DNA from: Corylus avellana
Lineage: Eukaryota > Streptophyta > Magnoliopsida > Fagales > Betulaceae
Direction: 5' to 3'
Length of the DNA stretch: 64,000 nucleotides
NCBI RefSeq assembly: GCF_901000735.1
Contig: NC_081544.1
Location: 28,886,095-28,950,094, forward strand
Part shown: one piece after another, positions 9,943-24,900 of the stretch
Layout of the letters: each line of letters opens with the position of its first letter
How positions within the stretch are numbered: position 1 is the stretch's first letter
The notes under the pieces: model-generated
The model's database searches: none
Told to the model about the DNA's origin: nothing
Seen by the model: only the letters and a program-made list of their open reading frames with translations
Program-made: the position numbers and the translations under genes

Positions 9943-12900
9943 ATGAGCACCGTCGATAAGATGTTGATCAAAGGCATCCGGAGCTTCGACCCGGAGAACA
10001 AGAACGTCATCACCTTCTTCAAGCCATTAACCCTAATCGTCGGCCCCAATGGAGCTGGCAAAACCGTAATTTACTTCTCAACCCCTCACACTCCTTCATG
10101 TATATTTATCATCTTTCCGGTATGTTTTAAGTGTTTGGATTTGATCATGCAGACCATCATAGAGTGCTTGAAGCTCTCGTGCACCGGAGAGCTGCCTCCC
10201 AATGCGAGGTCCGGCCACAGTTTCATTCACGACCCCAAGGTCTCTTTCTCTCCATTTCTCATTTCACTATGATATTATTGTTCCATTTCTGTTTGGTTCT
10301 CGGGAAAACTGAGGAAAATGATATTATTTAAACTATGGTTGTTTTTATTTTCCTAAAATTGTGCATATACTTAACTGAACTTGTTGAGGTCAGCATTTAT
10401 AATTGTTGGCCAAGGTTCCAATACCTGACTTCCTAGTGTTTGGGCGAGAGAGAACTCAAGTGCTCAGGGTTTTAGTACAATATAATCCTTGTGTGGGTAG
10501 CTGTGCGTACGGGTTTTCCGTGACATGCTTTTTATTTTCCTGCATTTAACCAAAAGGAGCTTGTTTTCATTTTACTTTTAGTCTTCAAAGAGGCCCTATA
10601 TTTTGTTTTTGGGGATGGTTTTAGGTTGCAGGGGAAACAGAGACAAAAGGGCAAATTAAGCTTCGATTCAAGACAGCGGTGGGTAAGGATGTGGTGTGCA
10701 TTAGGTCGTTTCAGCTGACGCAGAAGGCGTCGAAGATGGAGTATAAGGCAATTGAGAGCGTGCTTCAAACAATAAACCCTCACACTGGTGAGGTAAGTTT
10801 TTGGTCCGCCCGTATCTTTTCTGATTATAATTTATGCTTTTTTGACAAACTGGATTGGATAATATTATTTATGATTGACTAGTTCATTATTGTTGCTGTA
10901 CTCAATTACATCTTTAAATATACAACACTGTCCTGAGAGAAGATTTTATCACTGTCAAAGTAGTGTGTATGTTGTCTTTGGCTAGAATGATTATCTATCT
11001 TTATGCAATATTTTCGCTGTTTTCATAAGTCTAACATCAACTTGAATTAATCCTCTATATGGCTGAACTGCAGAAAGTTTGCCTTAGCTATAGATGTGCT
11101 GACATGGATCGAGAGATCCCTGCTTTAATGGGTGTTTCAAAGGCTATTCTGGAAAACGTGGTATTTGTACACCAAGATGAAGCTAATTGGCCATTGCAAG
11201 ATCCTTCCACATTAAAAAAGAAATTTGACGATATCTTCTCTGCAACCCGGTATTGTTTATCTTCTTTGAGTCTTTAGAAAGAAAATAAGGTAACTTATAT
11301 AGTTGTACGTCATTTGTATTATTTTGTACGTACACCATCAATTATCTGTATGAGAATGAATTCTTTTAATGGTTTGTTAGAAGTTTTTGTGAATTATGCT
11401 ATGTTAAAGTCAGTTTATATTAAGGCCCCATTTGTTTTGGTGCAAAACTTTTTTAGAAAATGTTTCCTCCACTTTTGGGTATTTGGGACAGCTGAAAATT
11501 TTGGTCAAAACGAAAACATTTTCAGTTGACCAAGGAAAACAAGGCTAATGGGGCGTAAAATGTTTTATGCATTTCGTTTTCATAAAACATTTTCTGCCAA
11601 CCAAAGAGACCAAGGACTTCCAATACACCACCGCAGCAAGAAATGATGTCGTCTCAGTCCCTATATCACTGAACCCATGACGGACCTGAACGACCCATCA
11701 GCCTCTTGGCGTGCTCGTGGTTGTACTCATAATGTCAAGAATGAGAACTTGCGGCCAACATAGTGGCTTCAGCAAAGCGCCATAACTCTAGGCATGCAGA
11801 CGGAACGAAGAGTTTGCCCACGCAACGGCGACGATAGCAACGACAAACTCCACTACTATAGTGTCAGAGTTGGTGCAGTGGGAGATTATGGTGAGGGTGG
11901 TGCCCTCCATGGACACGATGGTGAAGGTCTTCTGCGCTCACTCAGAGCCCAATTTCTCACTCATGTGGCAGAGGAAGAGGCAGTACAGTGCGAGCAGTAC
12001 GTTCATCATTGGGGGGAGGAGGATCTTGACCAATGCACATTCGATGGAGCACCACACCCAGGTGAAGCTGAAGAAGCCGGATACCAAGTACTTGGCCACG
12101 GTGTTAGCTATTGAGACTAAGTGTGACATTGGTAATGGATTTGGAATTGTGTCTAGTGGTTGAAGGGTTCAGTATGGAGTTGAGGTGTTCGGTTATTAAT
12201 TAGTCATGTTCATTGTGATTTTTGGATGGCCAATTGGTTGGATTTGAGATGTTGATCTTTGATTGAGGTTTTGATCAGAGTATGTTTTTGAAGGTGTTTG
12301 TGTGGTGATTTTGCTGTCTTGTATGCTGATTTTGGGTGAGTGAGGTGATGGTGGTGTTTTTATAGCATTTTCAGGTTCCAACCAAACACTTGAAAATGTT
12401 ATCCATAACATTTTCAGGTTTGCAACCAAACACCGGAAAATAACCAATTTTTCCTAAAGAATATGAATAGATGACTTAACGCCTATTCTTAGGGTGTTTA
12501 AAGAGTGTGACTCTTGTTTTTGAAGCATGGTAACTTACGTACAATAGGTATGGAAGAGAAGAATTAGGGAACCTAGATAATTACATGCCCTCTGTCCTAA
12601 TATTGAATATTAGCTTGATTAGATCCTCAGGTACACTCTCATATCATCACACGTATAGTCAATGTCACGTAGTAGATGGTCATCCCTTTTACATTTTTTT
12701 CCTCACATAAGTTCTGTAAACCATTTAAATCATTCTTTCTTCTTTTTCATTCTCAAAAGTTATAGCCATTAAGTCCAATTTTGTTATCAGTAAAAAGTAT
12801 TACAATAAAAGGGCTCATCTTACATAGGGGAGTATACAGGAAAAATGAAAAAACTTTTAAGGTCTAAAGTTACAAAGGGCAAAAACATAAAAAAAAAAAT

Positions 12901-15900
12901 GAAGAAGTAGATAAGCTACTAGTTGTTGTTGGCGAATCAAATGACAATCTCAGAAACGGCATCTTCAACTTTGTCACTAAGTGTTCAATGTCTTCAAATG
13001 TCCTTGCTTTTAGCTTGCGCCAAATATGCCACATCAAACATAAAGGCGCTGCATTCCAAGTCACTCGAATTTGGTGCTTATTAAAGCTAACTTTCCAACT
13101 AGCCAACTACTGTCAGATTATGCACTGTCAGAATTTTCCTTTGGCTGTTTTATATCAAAGAATTTTTTAATTTTTAATTTTATTTTTTTTAAAAAGTGAC
13201 TTTTGCTGGAACATTGCTTGCCAAATATTCTTCCATTGATAGCTTGCCCGCAAACCACCTTCAAAGTCTGATAATAAGATTCTATCTCAACTCTTGTATA
13301 CTCCCTGTGTATTAGGGTTGCGCCCCCTCTTCGCTTTGATAATATATCTTTACTTATCAAAAAAATAAGATTCTATCTCAAACTTCGTACTCCTTGTCAA
13401 ACTCCAGCACCTCTTGTCATTGTGCTCCCTATTGATGTTAATAGACTATACTCCATAAGCTGCTTCATCAACTCAATATCTTGTATATCCGTTTAAAACT
13501 GTGGATGCCAAAATAGCCTACCATTGAGTTACCAGCCGTACATACATTTCTATCCTCCATGATACTGAAAAGCTTGGGGACTTAAAAGAATTTTACTGGA
13601 ATCTCCTAGCACCATAGATCACTTCAAAAGGGAATTCAGTCCCCAATCCCCACTACAAAACTGATATGTTTGGAGAACTCCTCCTCGCCCCTCCTCCCCC
13701 CCCCCCCAACCCCTTCTTATTTCTTTTCCGTTGTACACCTTTGTCGCCACTTGTTCCCATATTTCACCCCCCACTACCCTCCAAAAAATGTCTCCACTCT
13801 GTAGCATATCTCCCAAGCTACTTGCCCAACTGTGCTTGATCAAAAGTACATGCTCCTTTACACCCATGCATCCTGATTGAATAGGAGAACAAGCTGTATT
13901 CCAATCTATCAAATGATACTTATTCATCACTGGCCCCTCCCTCAAGAAATTTCCTTGTCATGGCTGTAATCTTTTTGCTAGACCCACTGGCATAGGGAAT
14001 AGTGACATTAAATAGGACAGCAAACTTGAAAGAGTTCTTCGAATAAAAGTAACTCATCCTCCTTAAGATAAATTCATCTTTGCTTCCACCCAGCCAACTG
14101 CATTTTCGTTGTTTTCAACAGTAATTATAATTGCAATTATATCTTTGAAACCATTTGTGGAAACTTATATAATTACTGCACTCAGAGCCTGCTGGTATAA
14201 TCTTCATGCAGTCCTATATTCATTTGTTTGTTTCAATTTTTCCTTCTGTTTTCCCATGCTTACTTTTGTTAATTACATTGGTGTTTATGACTTTAAGTAA
14301 TTATACATGGTCATGTATTATTGAGCAGATACACAAAGGCATTGGAGGTTATAAAAAAACTTCACAAGGATCAGGCTCAAGAAATAAAGACCTACAAGCT
14401 GAAATTGGAGAATCTTCAAACTTTGAAAGATGCTGCATATAAGGTTTACTCTTCTTTGTCGTACTAAGACAATTTGATACACACACACACACACACACAC
14501 ACACAAATATTTATATATTTGCAGGTTATCTGTTTTTGCTTCACTTTCAGCTTATTATGAATTCTTAAGCTTGTATTAGGATATAAGGCAAGTGATTTTA
14601 GTTGTTATGAAACTTGATTAGTTTTTCAGTTGCACTGTTTATACAAGAAATTTTGATGTTTAATATCAAATGTGCCTAGATTTTAATGGAGTGGTTCTGT
14701 TGATGATGTTGTGTTCTTACAGCTTCGGGAAAGCATTGCTCAAGATCAAGAGAAAACAGAATCTCTGAACATACAAATGCAGGAATTGGGGGAAAGCATC
14801 CAAAATGTGGATGCTAAAATTCATCATTCTGAAATAACGCTGAAAGATTTGCGGAAACTACAGGACCTGATATCAACAAAGACTGCGGAAAGAAGCACAT
14901 TGTTTAAGGAGCAGCAGAAACAGTATGCTGCTCTTGCTGAGGAGAATGAAGGTCTTTAATGCTTTAAGCATATGCGGGATAATCTGTCTCAATTCTTGCA
15001 ATTTATTTTTGCTGGCGTTCTCATACTTTTTCCCCTTTGTACTGGTGCTTTTTGTTATGCTGTACTTTTGTTTCTTTAGGGATCAATTGAGGGATTCTAA
15101 ACAGTTTTATTTTTTTTGCTTGTTTTTTTCAGACACTGATGAAGAGTTGAAGGAATGGAAAACCAAGTTTGAAGAAAGGATTGCACTTTTGGAATCTAAA
15201 ATAAGCAAGTTAGAGAGGGAAATGAATGACACAGAGACTAAAAGTTCTTTTCTTAAGAGGACAATTAATGAATCTATCTGGGAGATTAGCAAGCTACAAA
15301 CTGAAGCTGAAGTAATTCAAACTTCTTTTTTAATCTAGAAGTCATCCAATTTGTGTGGAATGTGTTTCTGATCATCTCTTTTACTTTTTACTTCAGGCTC
15401 ATATGTCCTTGAAGAATGAACGAGATTTCACCATTCAAAAACTTTTTGCAAGGCATAATCTAGGGTCTCTTCCAAATACCCCCTTCAGTGATGAAGGTGC
15501 TTTGAGCCTCATAAATCGAATCAAATCTAGGTTGATGGATCTTGAGAAGGATATGGAGGATAAAAAGGTGACTTTTTTTTGGCTAGATTTATATTTCTTT
15601 GTAGGAGTATGCATATATATGTTCTCGACATTCTTTTCTGAAATTAGACTATCGGAGATGAAAATGATTTTAATTTAACTCAGCAAAAGAATTATCCTTT
15701 CAAATCCAAGGTAAGAGCTCTAATGCTTTATAGCAACCATTCTGAGATTCATTGACTGGGAAGGATGTTATTTCAGAAATCAAATGAATATGAACTTAAG
15801 ACAGCATGGGACTGCTATATGGATGCAAATGACCGATGGAAAAATATTGAGGCGCAAAAACAGGCCAAATTAGAGATCAAGGTTTGTGCTTAAAAAGTGC

Positions 15901-18900
15901 ATGTTACATAACTTTTGCAATTGCCAATGCCTGCACATTTCATGTAGGGTTTTTTCCTTTGCAATCCATGCAGAGTGGCATTTTGAAACGCATAGAAGAG
16001 AAGGAAAATGAGCGTGATTCATTCGAACTTCAAATTTCTAATGTTAATCTTTCTCACATTGACGAAAGAGAAAAAAACATGGTGAGGTGACCCTGCTTGC
16101 TAGCCTCGCTTGGAATTCACAACCTTAATCTTACCTAACAGATTATGTTGTATTCAAGTAATGCTTCTCCTTATCATGCAGCGTATTGAGGTTGAGAGAA
16201 AAACGAATCAGCTTGCTGAAAGAGAATTTGAATCAAACATACGTCAAAAGCAGAGTGAGCTATATAGCATAGAACAAAAGATAAAGGCTGTTAATCGAGA
16301 GAAAGACGTTATGGCTGCTGATTCTGAGGACAGAGTGAAACTGTCTCTGAAGAAGGCAGAGTTGGAGAATCACAAGAAGAAACACAAAAAGATGTTAGTC
16401 AGATCTCTTTTCTGCTTCTTTGCTTAAGTTTTCAGTTACCTTGTATTCTTGTGTTTTGATGCTGGTGGTGTTTTCTTTCTAATTTCTTTACAGAGTTGAT
16501 GAGTACAAGGACAGAATTAGAGGAGTGCTGAAAGGGAGGCTTCCACCCGACAAAGATTTGAAAAAGGAAATTACTCAGGCCCAAAGGTTGTTCACCTATT
16601 TCTTTTATCTATTATTGACTCTTCTATAAAATGATATTTCTGCAGTCAGTTCTCCGTTAATGTAACTCTTGCCCTGTGAATCTATTACTAAGATCAGAAT
16701 CAAGTAAGGTTCCATTGCATGACTTAACTTATAATCTACCCTTTCTGTTCTCATTATTCTCCCACCAACACCCCCCCCCCCCCCCCAACCCAACCAAAAA
16801 AAAAGGATGAATCAGTATAACTGCATGGTATTTGAATTTTAGCTTTCATATCAAGGTAGAGAACTTCAATGACTGAGAGTCTAGTACATAAGTATTATTT
16901 CTCACATTTTCCACTACATCACGTTTCTGTTGTGTTGCCAATATTACTGGAATGCCTGGAACTCATAGGTCTTCTCCCAGGCTATGCATTGCCAATAATT
17001 AATCAAAGTTGTTGTAGGTGCCATCAATTGACACCATTTAGTCACTTGAAGAATGTGCTTGAAATATAACTTTCAGATCTTTTTTACTACAGTTTGGGAA
17101 TCACCTGTTGAATATATTTGGATTAGCTTTGAAAATATAAAGGAGAAGATTATGGCAATGACAGAAATTTTTGGTTCAAAGTGCTCTTCATCTTTCACTT
17201 CTGTCTTGTGGCTGTTTTATTAGTCTTAAGACTTTTATTTGAGAAAAATTTCAAAGATTCACTTAGGTTTTTGATAGTTTCTTCATTTTTTGCCTATCTT
17301 CCACGCTGTTAAACCGTTTTCGTTCCAAATGGGAACATAACATGAATAACAACAATAAATAAAAGAGGGTTGCGTTGTAATCAGTGTAGATGGCAAAAGT
17401 TGCATCCAGAGGCGAAATTTTCTTAGCTTCAAGCATATTCATGTAGGACTGATTGGAGCATTAATGCTGGTTATTTATCTCATACCCCTTTGGGCTTTGG
17501 CCTCTTTGATGTGGCTTGGGACTGGCAAGGTGAAATGTCAAATCAAGGATTTGTAATAGACTTGTTGGATGTCTGTGTGTGTGCACACGTGTATAAGCAA
17601 TAAACTTCCTAGCATCCCACAACATGAAGACTTTGCACTTGAATTCTCTTTTCTTGAAGAATCTCTCTTTATATTTTTCTGTTATTTTTACTACTATTTT
17701 CAAAGCATGTACCATAGTTTGATCTATAATTTCTTTGTAATCTTTTTTGGAAAAAAATATTTATTAGTATGTTTTGTTGTAGGTCTGTAATAATTATTAT
17801 ATACTAACAAAAACATATAATCAAAATCATTATATGATTGGTGATTATTTTCTAGGTGCCGTTTTATTTGTTATGTTAAGGTTAGTTATGAACCCAGAAG
17901 GCTGTGCGGAATGTTTGTGTCATTAGTAGTCTCTTGGATTTTGTTGGCCCTATTATAACCAAATGTTCCAAAATTTCAGTGTATACTGGTGCGTAGTCCC
18001 GGTTTTGTTGTTCTGCAGCACATTATGTCTTTTAAGATATATACATTGCTTATTCTTCAGGCTTGAATGAGAATGGCCTTCTCTTTTCAATTCCTTCTCT
18101 TCTTTTTATCATTTTTTTTTTGGGGTTATTTTAAATTGATGTGTTCTGTTCAAAGCTAAGTCTTATTGCTGATTCTAAGAGTTGGATGATACAATTTTAC
18201 ACCAAGACAACAAAAGAATCATCCCTTTGTGCATTGTCCTATGGTCCAATCTTATATGCACATCTTATTTGAGATGTAGGTTGGATGTGGGAAGCTCTTA
18301 GCGGGGTTCACTTCATATATATATATATATATAGCATTCTGTTCAAAGCTAAGTCTTATATCTGATTCTAAGAGTTGGATGAAACAATTTTACACCAAGA
18401 CAACTATGGTCTAATCTTATATGGACATCTTATTTGAGATGTAGGTTGGATGTAGGAAGCTCTTAGCGGGGTTCACTTCCAACTCCCTCTACAGAGAATT
18501 TCTTTTTCAAAATGCATCATGATTTATCATTTAGCATAAAAACAATGAAGTCTAAATGAATCATAATTTCTCATTTATCATTTAGCATCATAATTTCTAA
18601 AAAAATTAGTAGGGAGGCTATTTTAGGGTAATTTTTCTTGGTGAATCAAAGAGTTTATTTCCTTGGAATATATGGATAAGGCTGTAAAACAATGAAGTCT
18701 AAATGATTAATTCCAATCTGATTCTAGAATTTGTGCCGGTTTATGTGCAACTGTCAAATCTAGAGACGAGGCTTGGAGCAACTATCAATTTGCATAACAG
18801 TTGGTTTTTAGGACTCTAGGATCCTATTTCTGACCCTGATCTTGAAACTGTGTGATAGATCCCTGCTTTAACATGCCGAGGTCTTGTTTGAAAGACCTGC

Positions 18901-21900
18901 TTGAATGCCAAACAATAAGTCAAGGCATTTCAGCTTTCATAGGCACTTTTACACTGTTGAGAATTTGCATTCATATTCGTTGCATGTTTCTGTTTTCACT
19001 ATCGGTTGTTTAATTTTAAGTGACATTTTTTATGGTTGTCTTGTGCTGGAGGGTCTTAGGTCAGAGCTTAGAGGCACCTGGCAAACTTTATGGGTGTTTA
19101 TTACTCTTGTTTTGAATCATGCTTTTATTATTATTATTATTATTACTTCTCTTCAAGTTGCTATTATTCCTGGTGTAGGGCCATTGGAATGGAGTTTGAT
19201 GACTTGAATACAAAATCCCGTGAAGCTGAGAAGGAGGTGAATATGTTGCAGATTAAAATACAAGAAGTTAATACTAATCTGTCCAAATGTGGCAAGGATG
19301 TGGAGTGTAAGTATTACTCACAGCTTAATAACTGCTATTCGTTTCAGAGATTTCCTGGGATACTACCAGTCTTGTTGTAGTAGTTGTGTAATGCCAACAA
19401 TTCTGATGTCATTCTACTTATCTGGTAACCATGTAACATACATTTGTCATCCATATATGCAAATGACTAGATTAAATAAATTCACAGAATCATTTTCTCC
19501 GTAATGCTTCATAATTTGATTTCATGCAGCAAGGAAGAGATTTATTGAATCCAAACTTCAGTCCTTGGATCAGCAATCTCTTAGCATAGATTTTTACGTC
19601 AAAGTCTTGGAGTCAGCTAAGGAGAAAAAAGATGTCCAGAAAAGGTTCCTGGTGTTTACTTCATAGACAATATTAATTGATGCATATCTGAATGATCACT
19701 TTTGTGGTTGTTAAGGTGCTTATACTGTATGTGGTGCATCTCCTGCAGCAAATACAACATTGCAGATGGTATGCGGCAAATGTTTGATCCTTTTGAAAGG
19801 GTTGCCCGTGCTCATCACGTTTGCCCTTGCTGTGAGCGCCCTTTCTCTGCGGAAGAGGAAGATGAGTTTGTTAAAAAGGTTAGTATGTTCATTATTCAAA
19901 ATTTTAAAGCAGGTTTTTCATTGGACTGTAGTGCACACACTATTTTTTCAATTGCTTGGTCTTCCACTGGGGTTTCCGTTAACTCAGGTGGCTTTAGCTC
20001 CTTGAGCTTTTTATAGTTCTAGCTGAATTGGCTGATATTTCCCTGTGAATTACAGCAAAGAGTGAAGGCAGCAAGTTCCGCTGAGCATATGAAAGTGTTG
20101 GCTGTGGAGTCCTCAAATGCTGAATCTTTTTTTCAGCAGTTAGACAAGCTTCGTATGGTTTATGAAGAATATCTTAAAATTGGAAAGGAAACAATTCCTA
20201 ATGCTGAGAAAGATTTGCATGAGCTGACCGAAGAGCTGGATGAAAAGACTCAGGCCCTTGATGATGTAATTATCAATTCTGGCACATTTTGCTTTTAAAT
20301 ATCTCTCCAAATACTGCCAACTTTTCAGGGAAGCATGTGACGTGCATTTTTCACTACAACCTCCAAACGTTGAAGTTCTATTTTTAGTACTGTATTTTCC
20401 CTTACTGCATACTGCCTCAGTATCTTAGCTTGTAGTGTGTAAAAGAATCAAGTATCTGCTAGCACATGAGACTTGATCATTTTGCATATTGTTTTTCACC
20501 TCATGCTGCTCAGTGTGTTGGGTGTGTAAAGTTTCTTCACAAGGATGACTTTTTTTGTAAATTCTAAGGATATGGTCACTAATTTATGTGCTTTTTTTTT
20601 TTTGGGGGGGGGGGTAACTGTAGAAATTGCCAGCAACAAAAATAGGATATTAATGGCATTTCTGCAAGACTAGGAGAAAAGAAATAGAGAAGCCTGGAAA
20701 AAAGATGGAAGGAAAGGGTTCAAGTCTTGATTGTAATCAAGTTAAGTCTTAAAAAATTGTATCGGCTTAGATAGTTTAGATTGGTCTACAGAGGTTTTAA
20801 TAATACTATATACAGTAGGAAATTGCCATCGTAATGAAGAAATAGAACTTCGGTTAAGAGTATTTGCTTGATTCTTTTTTTTTTTTTTTGTGTGCGTGTA
20901 AGAGAGAGAGAGAGAGAGATCTGATTCTCTGTGTGTTTTGAGAATGATTATGATGATTGTGTTGTGTCATGTTCATTATGACCATTGCTTGTACACCAAG
21001 GAGTAACTTGGTTCAAAGAGTCACTACAAGGACTGGAGGAAGGGCTAAGAGAATGTCAGTTAAGGCTGTGGAAAATGACCTTCAATTTCTTTTGATCAAA
21101 CAGATGACATGCACCTTTATAGAGCCTAATGTTTAGAAGTATTTGTGCTGCCGATACAAGAGTGTTTCAGACGAGGCACAGATGGGTTGAGTTGGCTATA
21201 TTATTGGTAACCCGTAAGAATGCTATGGTCAAAACAAACAGAAAAAGTACAACCAATAGTACTTTAGTTAAGAGCAGGTGATTGCTTAGTTAAAAAGGAA
21301 AAAAAAAAAAAAAAGATCTGTTTTGCCTCATGTTTTGAAGATGACCATGATGATCATGTCATGTTCATAAGATGTAACATTAAGGAGTGACTTGTTTGAG
21401 TTCGAGGCACTACGAGGACTATAAGTTGGTTGAGGCTGTGAGAAATGATGCAATTGCTTTTGATCAAACAGAAGATTCACCCCTTGATTGAGCAGAATGG
21501 TGTGAAAATATTTCTTCCACCAGCACAAGAGTAAAGACACATGGTTCTGATGAATTGACTTGATTAGTTGTGGCATTCTGTATGTTATGATCATTTTGCT
21601 AGAACTTGAATCAAACAAACAGAGAGTACACCCATAACGGTGAATGAAGGAATAAACCCCTTTTCTACTCTATCTCAGAACTAAAACAATTTGATTGCTG
21701 TTTCCTTTCATTCTTTCTCCTCCTTTTTCTCTCTTATCCGTAACTTGCCCACAAGAGGGGCACGTGGAGTGTGGAGTGCAGAGTGCAGAGTGAATGAGGT
21801 TTCCTTACATTGCTTTAATATGTGTCAATATTGTCTTATTTTACTTTTCTTTTTTCTTTTTTTTTTCTTTTTTTTTTTTTTTTTGGTGCAGGAAGTTTCT

Positions 21901-24900
21901 TTATTTGCTAAGTCAAAAAATCTTTTTCTAAAACCGTTATGTGTTTCGGCTCCAATAATGGCTGTTCTCCGGTGTAGGTGTTAGGTGTTTTAGCTCAAGT
22001 AAAGGCTGATAAGGACTCAGTTGAGGCCTTGGTGCAGCCTGTTGAAACTGCTGACAGGCTCTTCCAAGAAATTCAAAGTTGGCAAAAGCAAGTTGATGAT
22101 TTAGAGTATAAGCTTGATTTTCGAGGGCAAGGCGTGAGAACCATGGAAGAAATTCAGTTAGAGCTGAATACATTGCAAAGCACAAAGTACTTGACTTGAA
22201 CTTTCCAATTTTTTATTTTTATTTTTTATTCCTCAGCCAATTTGATTACGATCATTTGTAAGCACATTCAATTTATGTGACATTGACTTAGATTTGTTAA
22301 TTATTTCTTAGCATTTAGCTCTGCATATTTTTCTAATATGTATTTATTATTGAACTCTTGTTGTGACATCTTGCAATACTTTATTGCTTCTGTTTGGATT
22401 TGATTTTTTTAACTATTTTAATTGTTGACTACCAGGGATGGTTTGCATAATGAACTGGAGAAGTTAAGGGATGAGCAGAGGTATATGGAAAATGATTTAT
22501 CCAACATTCAAATTCGGTGGCACACTCTAAGGGAGGAGAAAGTCAAAGCAGCTAATACATTGCGTGATGTTAAAAAGGCAGAAGAAGAGTTAGAGCGTTT
22601 AACCGAGGAAAAAAGTCAAGTTGATCTTGACGAGAAGGTTGTTTGTACATCTATAAGATATTTATTGGTGTTGCCTATATCGTTTGTCAAGAATTTGCTT
22701 TTGTCCGTGTATAATTCTCATGCCAATGGTAATTGTCTTCACATATCATAGTAATCTATGAGTATTACATGTATGGCTTACTCGCCTACTATTGGTATTT
22801 TCATGAATATATTGTGGATAATTATTTTTGTAGGGAATATTACTAAATGTATCCAGTGAAAAATTCCTACTTGAGTAGAACTCAGATTTGCTGTCTCTTT
22901 GTGCATTTCAAGAATGTAATTTTATATAGTGTGTTTTGCATATGGATATCTGTTTCCCTCCAAATGTTTCTCTTTTGAGAGAGAGAGAGTGGCTGTGCAC
23001 TACAAACAGAAGTGTGTAGAATCCATTACAATGGAAAACGTGATCAAAGAGTTTAGTTCTCATGAAAGTCGGTTATGTGTTGAAAAATTACCTAGTAAAT
23101 GAAACTGGAAAACTAGTTTGGAAGGACATTATGAGAATGAGGAAATAACATGTCGGGGTCTGACTTAGAAACAATTTTCTGTGACCCATCAAACTTGTCT
23201 AGGCCTATCTGTTGCATCCTCCCATTCCCACCCCCTGAAAAAGAGTCACTCTGTTATTAGCTTCAAGCATCATTTGCACATGGGAAGATTTTTTTGTCAA
23301 CATGAAGGTACCTCTGTAACTTTAAATATGAAATTCCATCCTCAGACGTGTAATAAATCTACTTAGTTGCTTTTTGAGTTAATGGTATTCCTGATCTTAT
23401 CTATGGTTATGTAACTAGGTTCTGACAAGGTTGAATGTGACCACCCAAAAAATGCTCAAACTCTCGCAGAGGTTGTGAGGCTTTGAAGTGAAATTTTTTT
23501 ATCAAGAATATTATCTATGTGGGGAGCTCTAATTTCTCTCCATTTATGCTTGTCCACTCTATATCCCGAGGAAATTGGGGTTTTTGCATAAATACATGAG
23601 GTGGGTTGGATAAGCATTAGTGAAGTAGAGATAGGGTTCTTTTAATTCTTGTCGTATAATAGAGTTTGTAATTCTTTAGTTTGTGAAGCCATTGATTAAG
23701 GGATGCATCAGTTAATTGCACTTATATGCATATATATTTCTAATTTCCATTTCAGTAAGTTTCGTCACGTAGGTGGTTTTGAATGTCTTTAGTCGTATGT
23801 GAAACCTAGCTTAATACTTATTGTTGTATGTCTCTTAGGTCCACAAAGTCATTAACCTAGGCCTCTTTGCTCTCCTGTTTCTGACATTTTGATTTATTTG
23901 TGCAGTTTTCTTGTAAAGAAAGTTTTGTTGTTGTACTGAACTGCATAATGCACTGATCTTCTTGTTAATTTCAGCATTTGGGGGAGGCTCTTGGCCCTTT
24001 ATCGAAGGAGAAAGATAAATTACTGCGTGACTACAATGAATTGAAAGCTAAACTTAATTGTGAATATGAGGAGCGGGCTGAACAAAAAAGAAATTACCAG
24101 CAGGAAGTCGAGAGTCTACTTAAAATTTCTTTTAGAGTTAAAGAGTAAGCATTGTGAACCCGAGATTTGATGTGTAAAGTCTCTAATACGATTGATCTTG
24201 ACCATCACATTGTTCAACCAGGTATTATGATTTAAAGAAAGGAGACAGGTTGAAAGAAATGCAAGAAAAGCAATCTCTATCAGAATCTCAACTTCAAAGT
24301 TGCGACATTAGGAAGCAGGAAATTTTAGCTGAATTAAACAAAAGTAAAGACTTGATGAGGAATCAAGATCAGTTAAGACGAAATATTGAGGACAACTTGA
24401 ATTATAGGAAAACAAAGGCTGAAGTAGATGAGCTTGCCCGTGAGATTGAATCACTGGAAGAAAGAATATTGAAGGTCGGTGGGGTTTCAACATTTGCAGC
24501 TGAACTTGGAAAGCTCTCACAGGAAAGAGAGAGACTTCTTTCAGAGGTATTTAAATCCTACAGACACCATTTTTATATGTTTACCTTCCCCTTTAGGTAG
24601 TTGATGTCCACTTCTTACCATGGACATTATAGTCCTACTGACGTGTTGATTCATGATTAGTCAAAAAAAAAACTGAATTGTTTGCCACCATTTAATCTTT
24701 CTGAACTTTATTTGGGACTTTACTTTTCCATCCACTGCTTTATCTTTGGTGTGAGAGCCTTTGAACCTATTTGCAATGGAAAGGGGTGAGGGCAGAGAGA
24801 GACTGCACTTGGGTGGGAACAACCACTGGAAAAGCTTGTTAATACCCCGCTGGTAAGTCTGGTTGGTTCTTTAGGCCTAGTTTTGGTCTAGCAGCTATAC

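Larger units (their letters stand above)
7676..13266. repeat. Large tandem duplicate, copy 2
   Basis: Counterpart of 1839-7575. It is about 140 bases shorter between the T-run and the ATG because of a shorter TA run, a 28-base deletion near 8500 and the absence of about 130 bases found at about 3470-3600 in copy 1. Copy 2 also contains the three foldback elements, RAD50 exons 1-4, the DEG9-like fragment (11897-12131) and the LINE tail. Its right end at 13266 is defined only by where copy 1 meets the gap, so the real duplicated unit could be longer. Confidence 0.92.
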
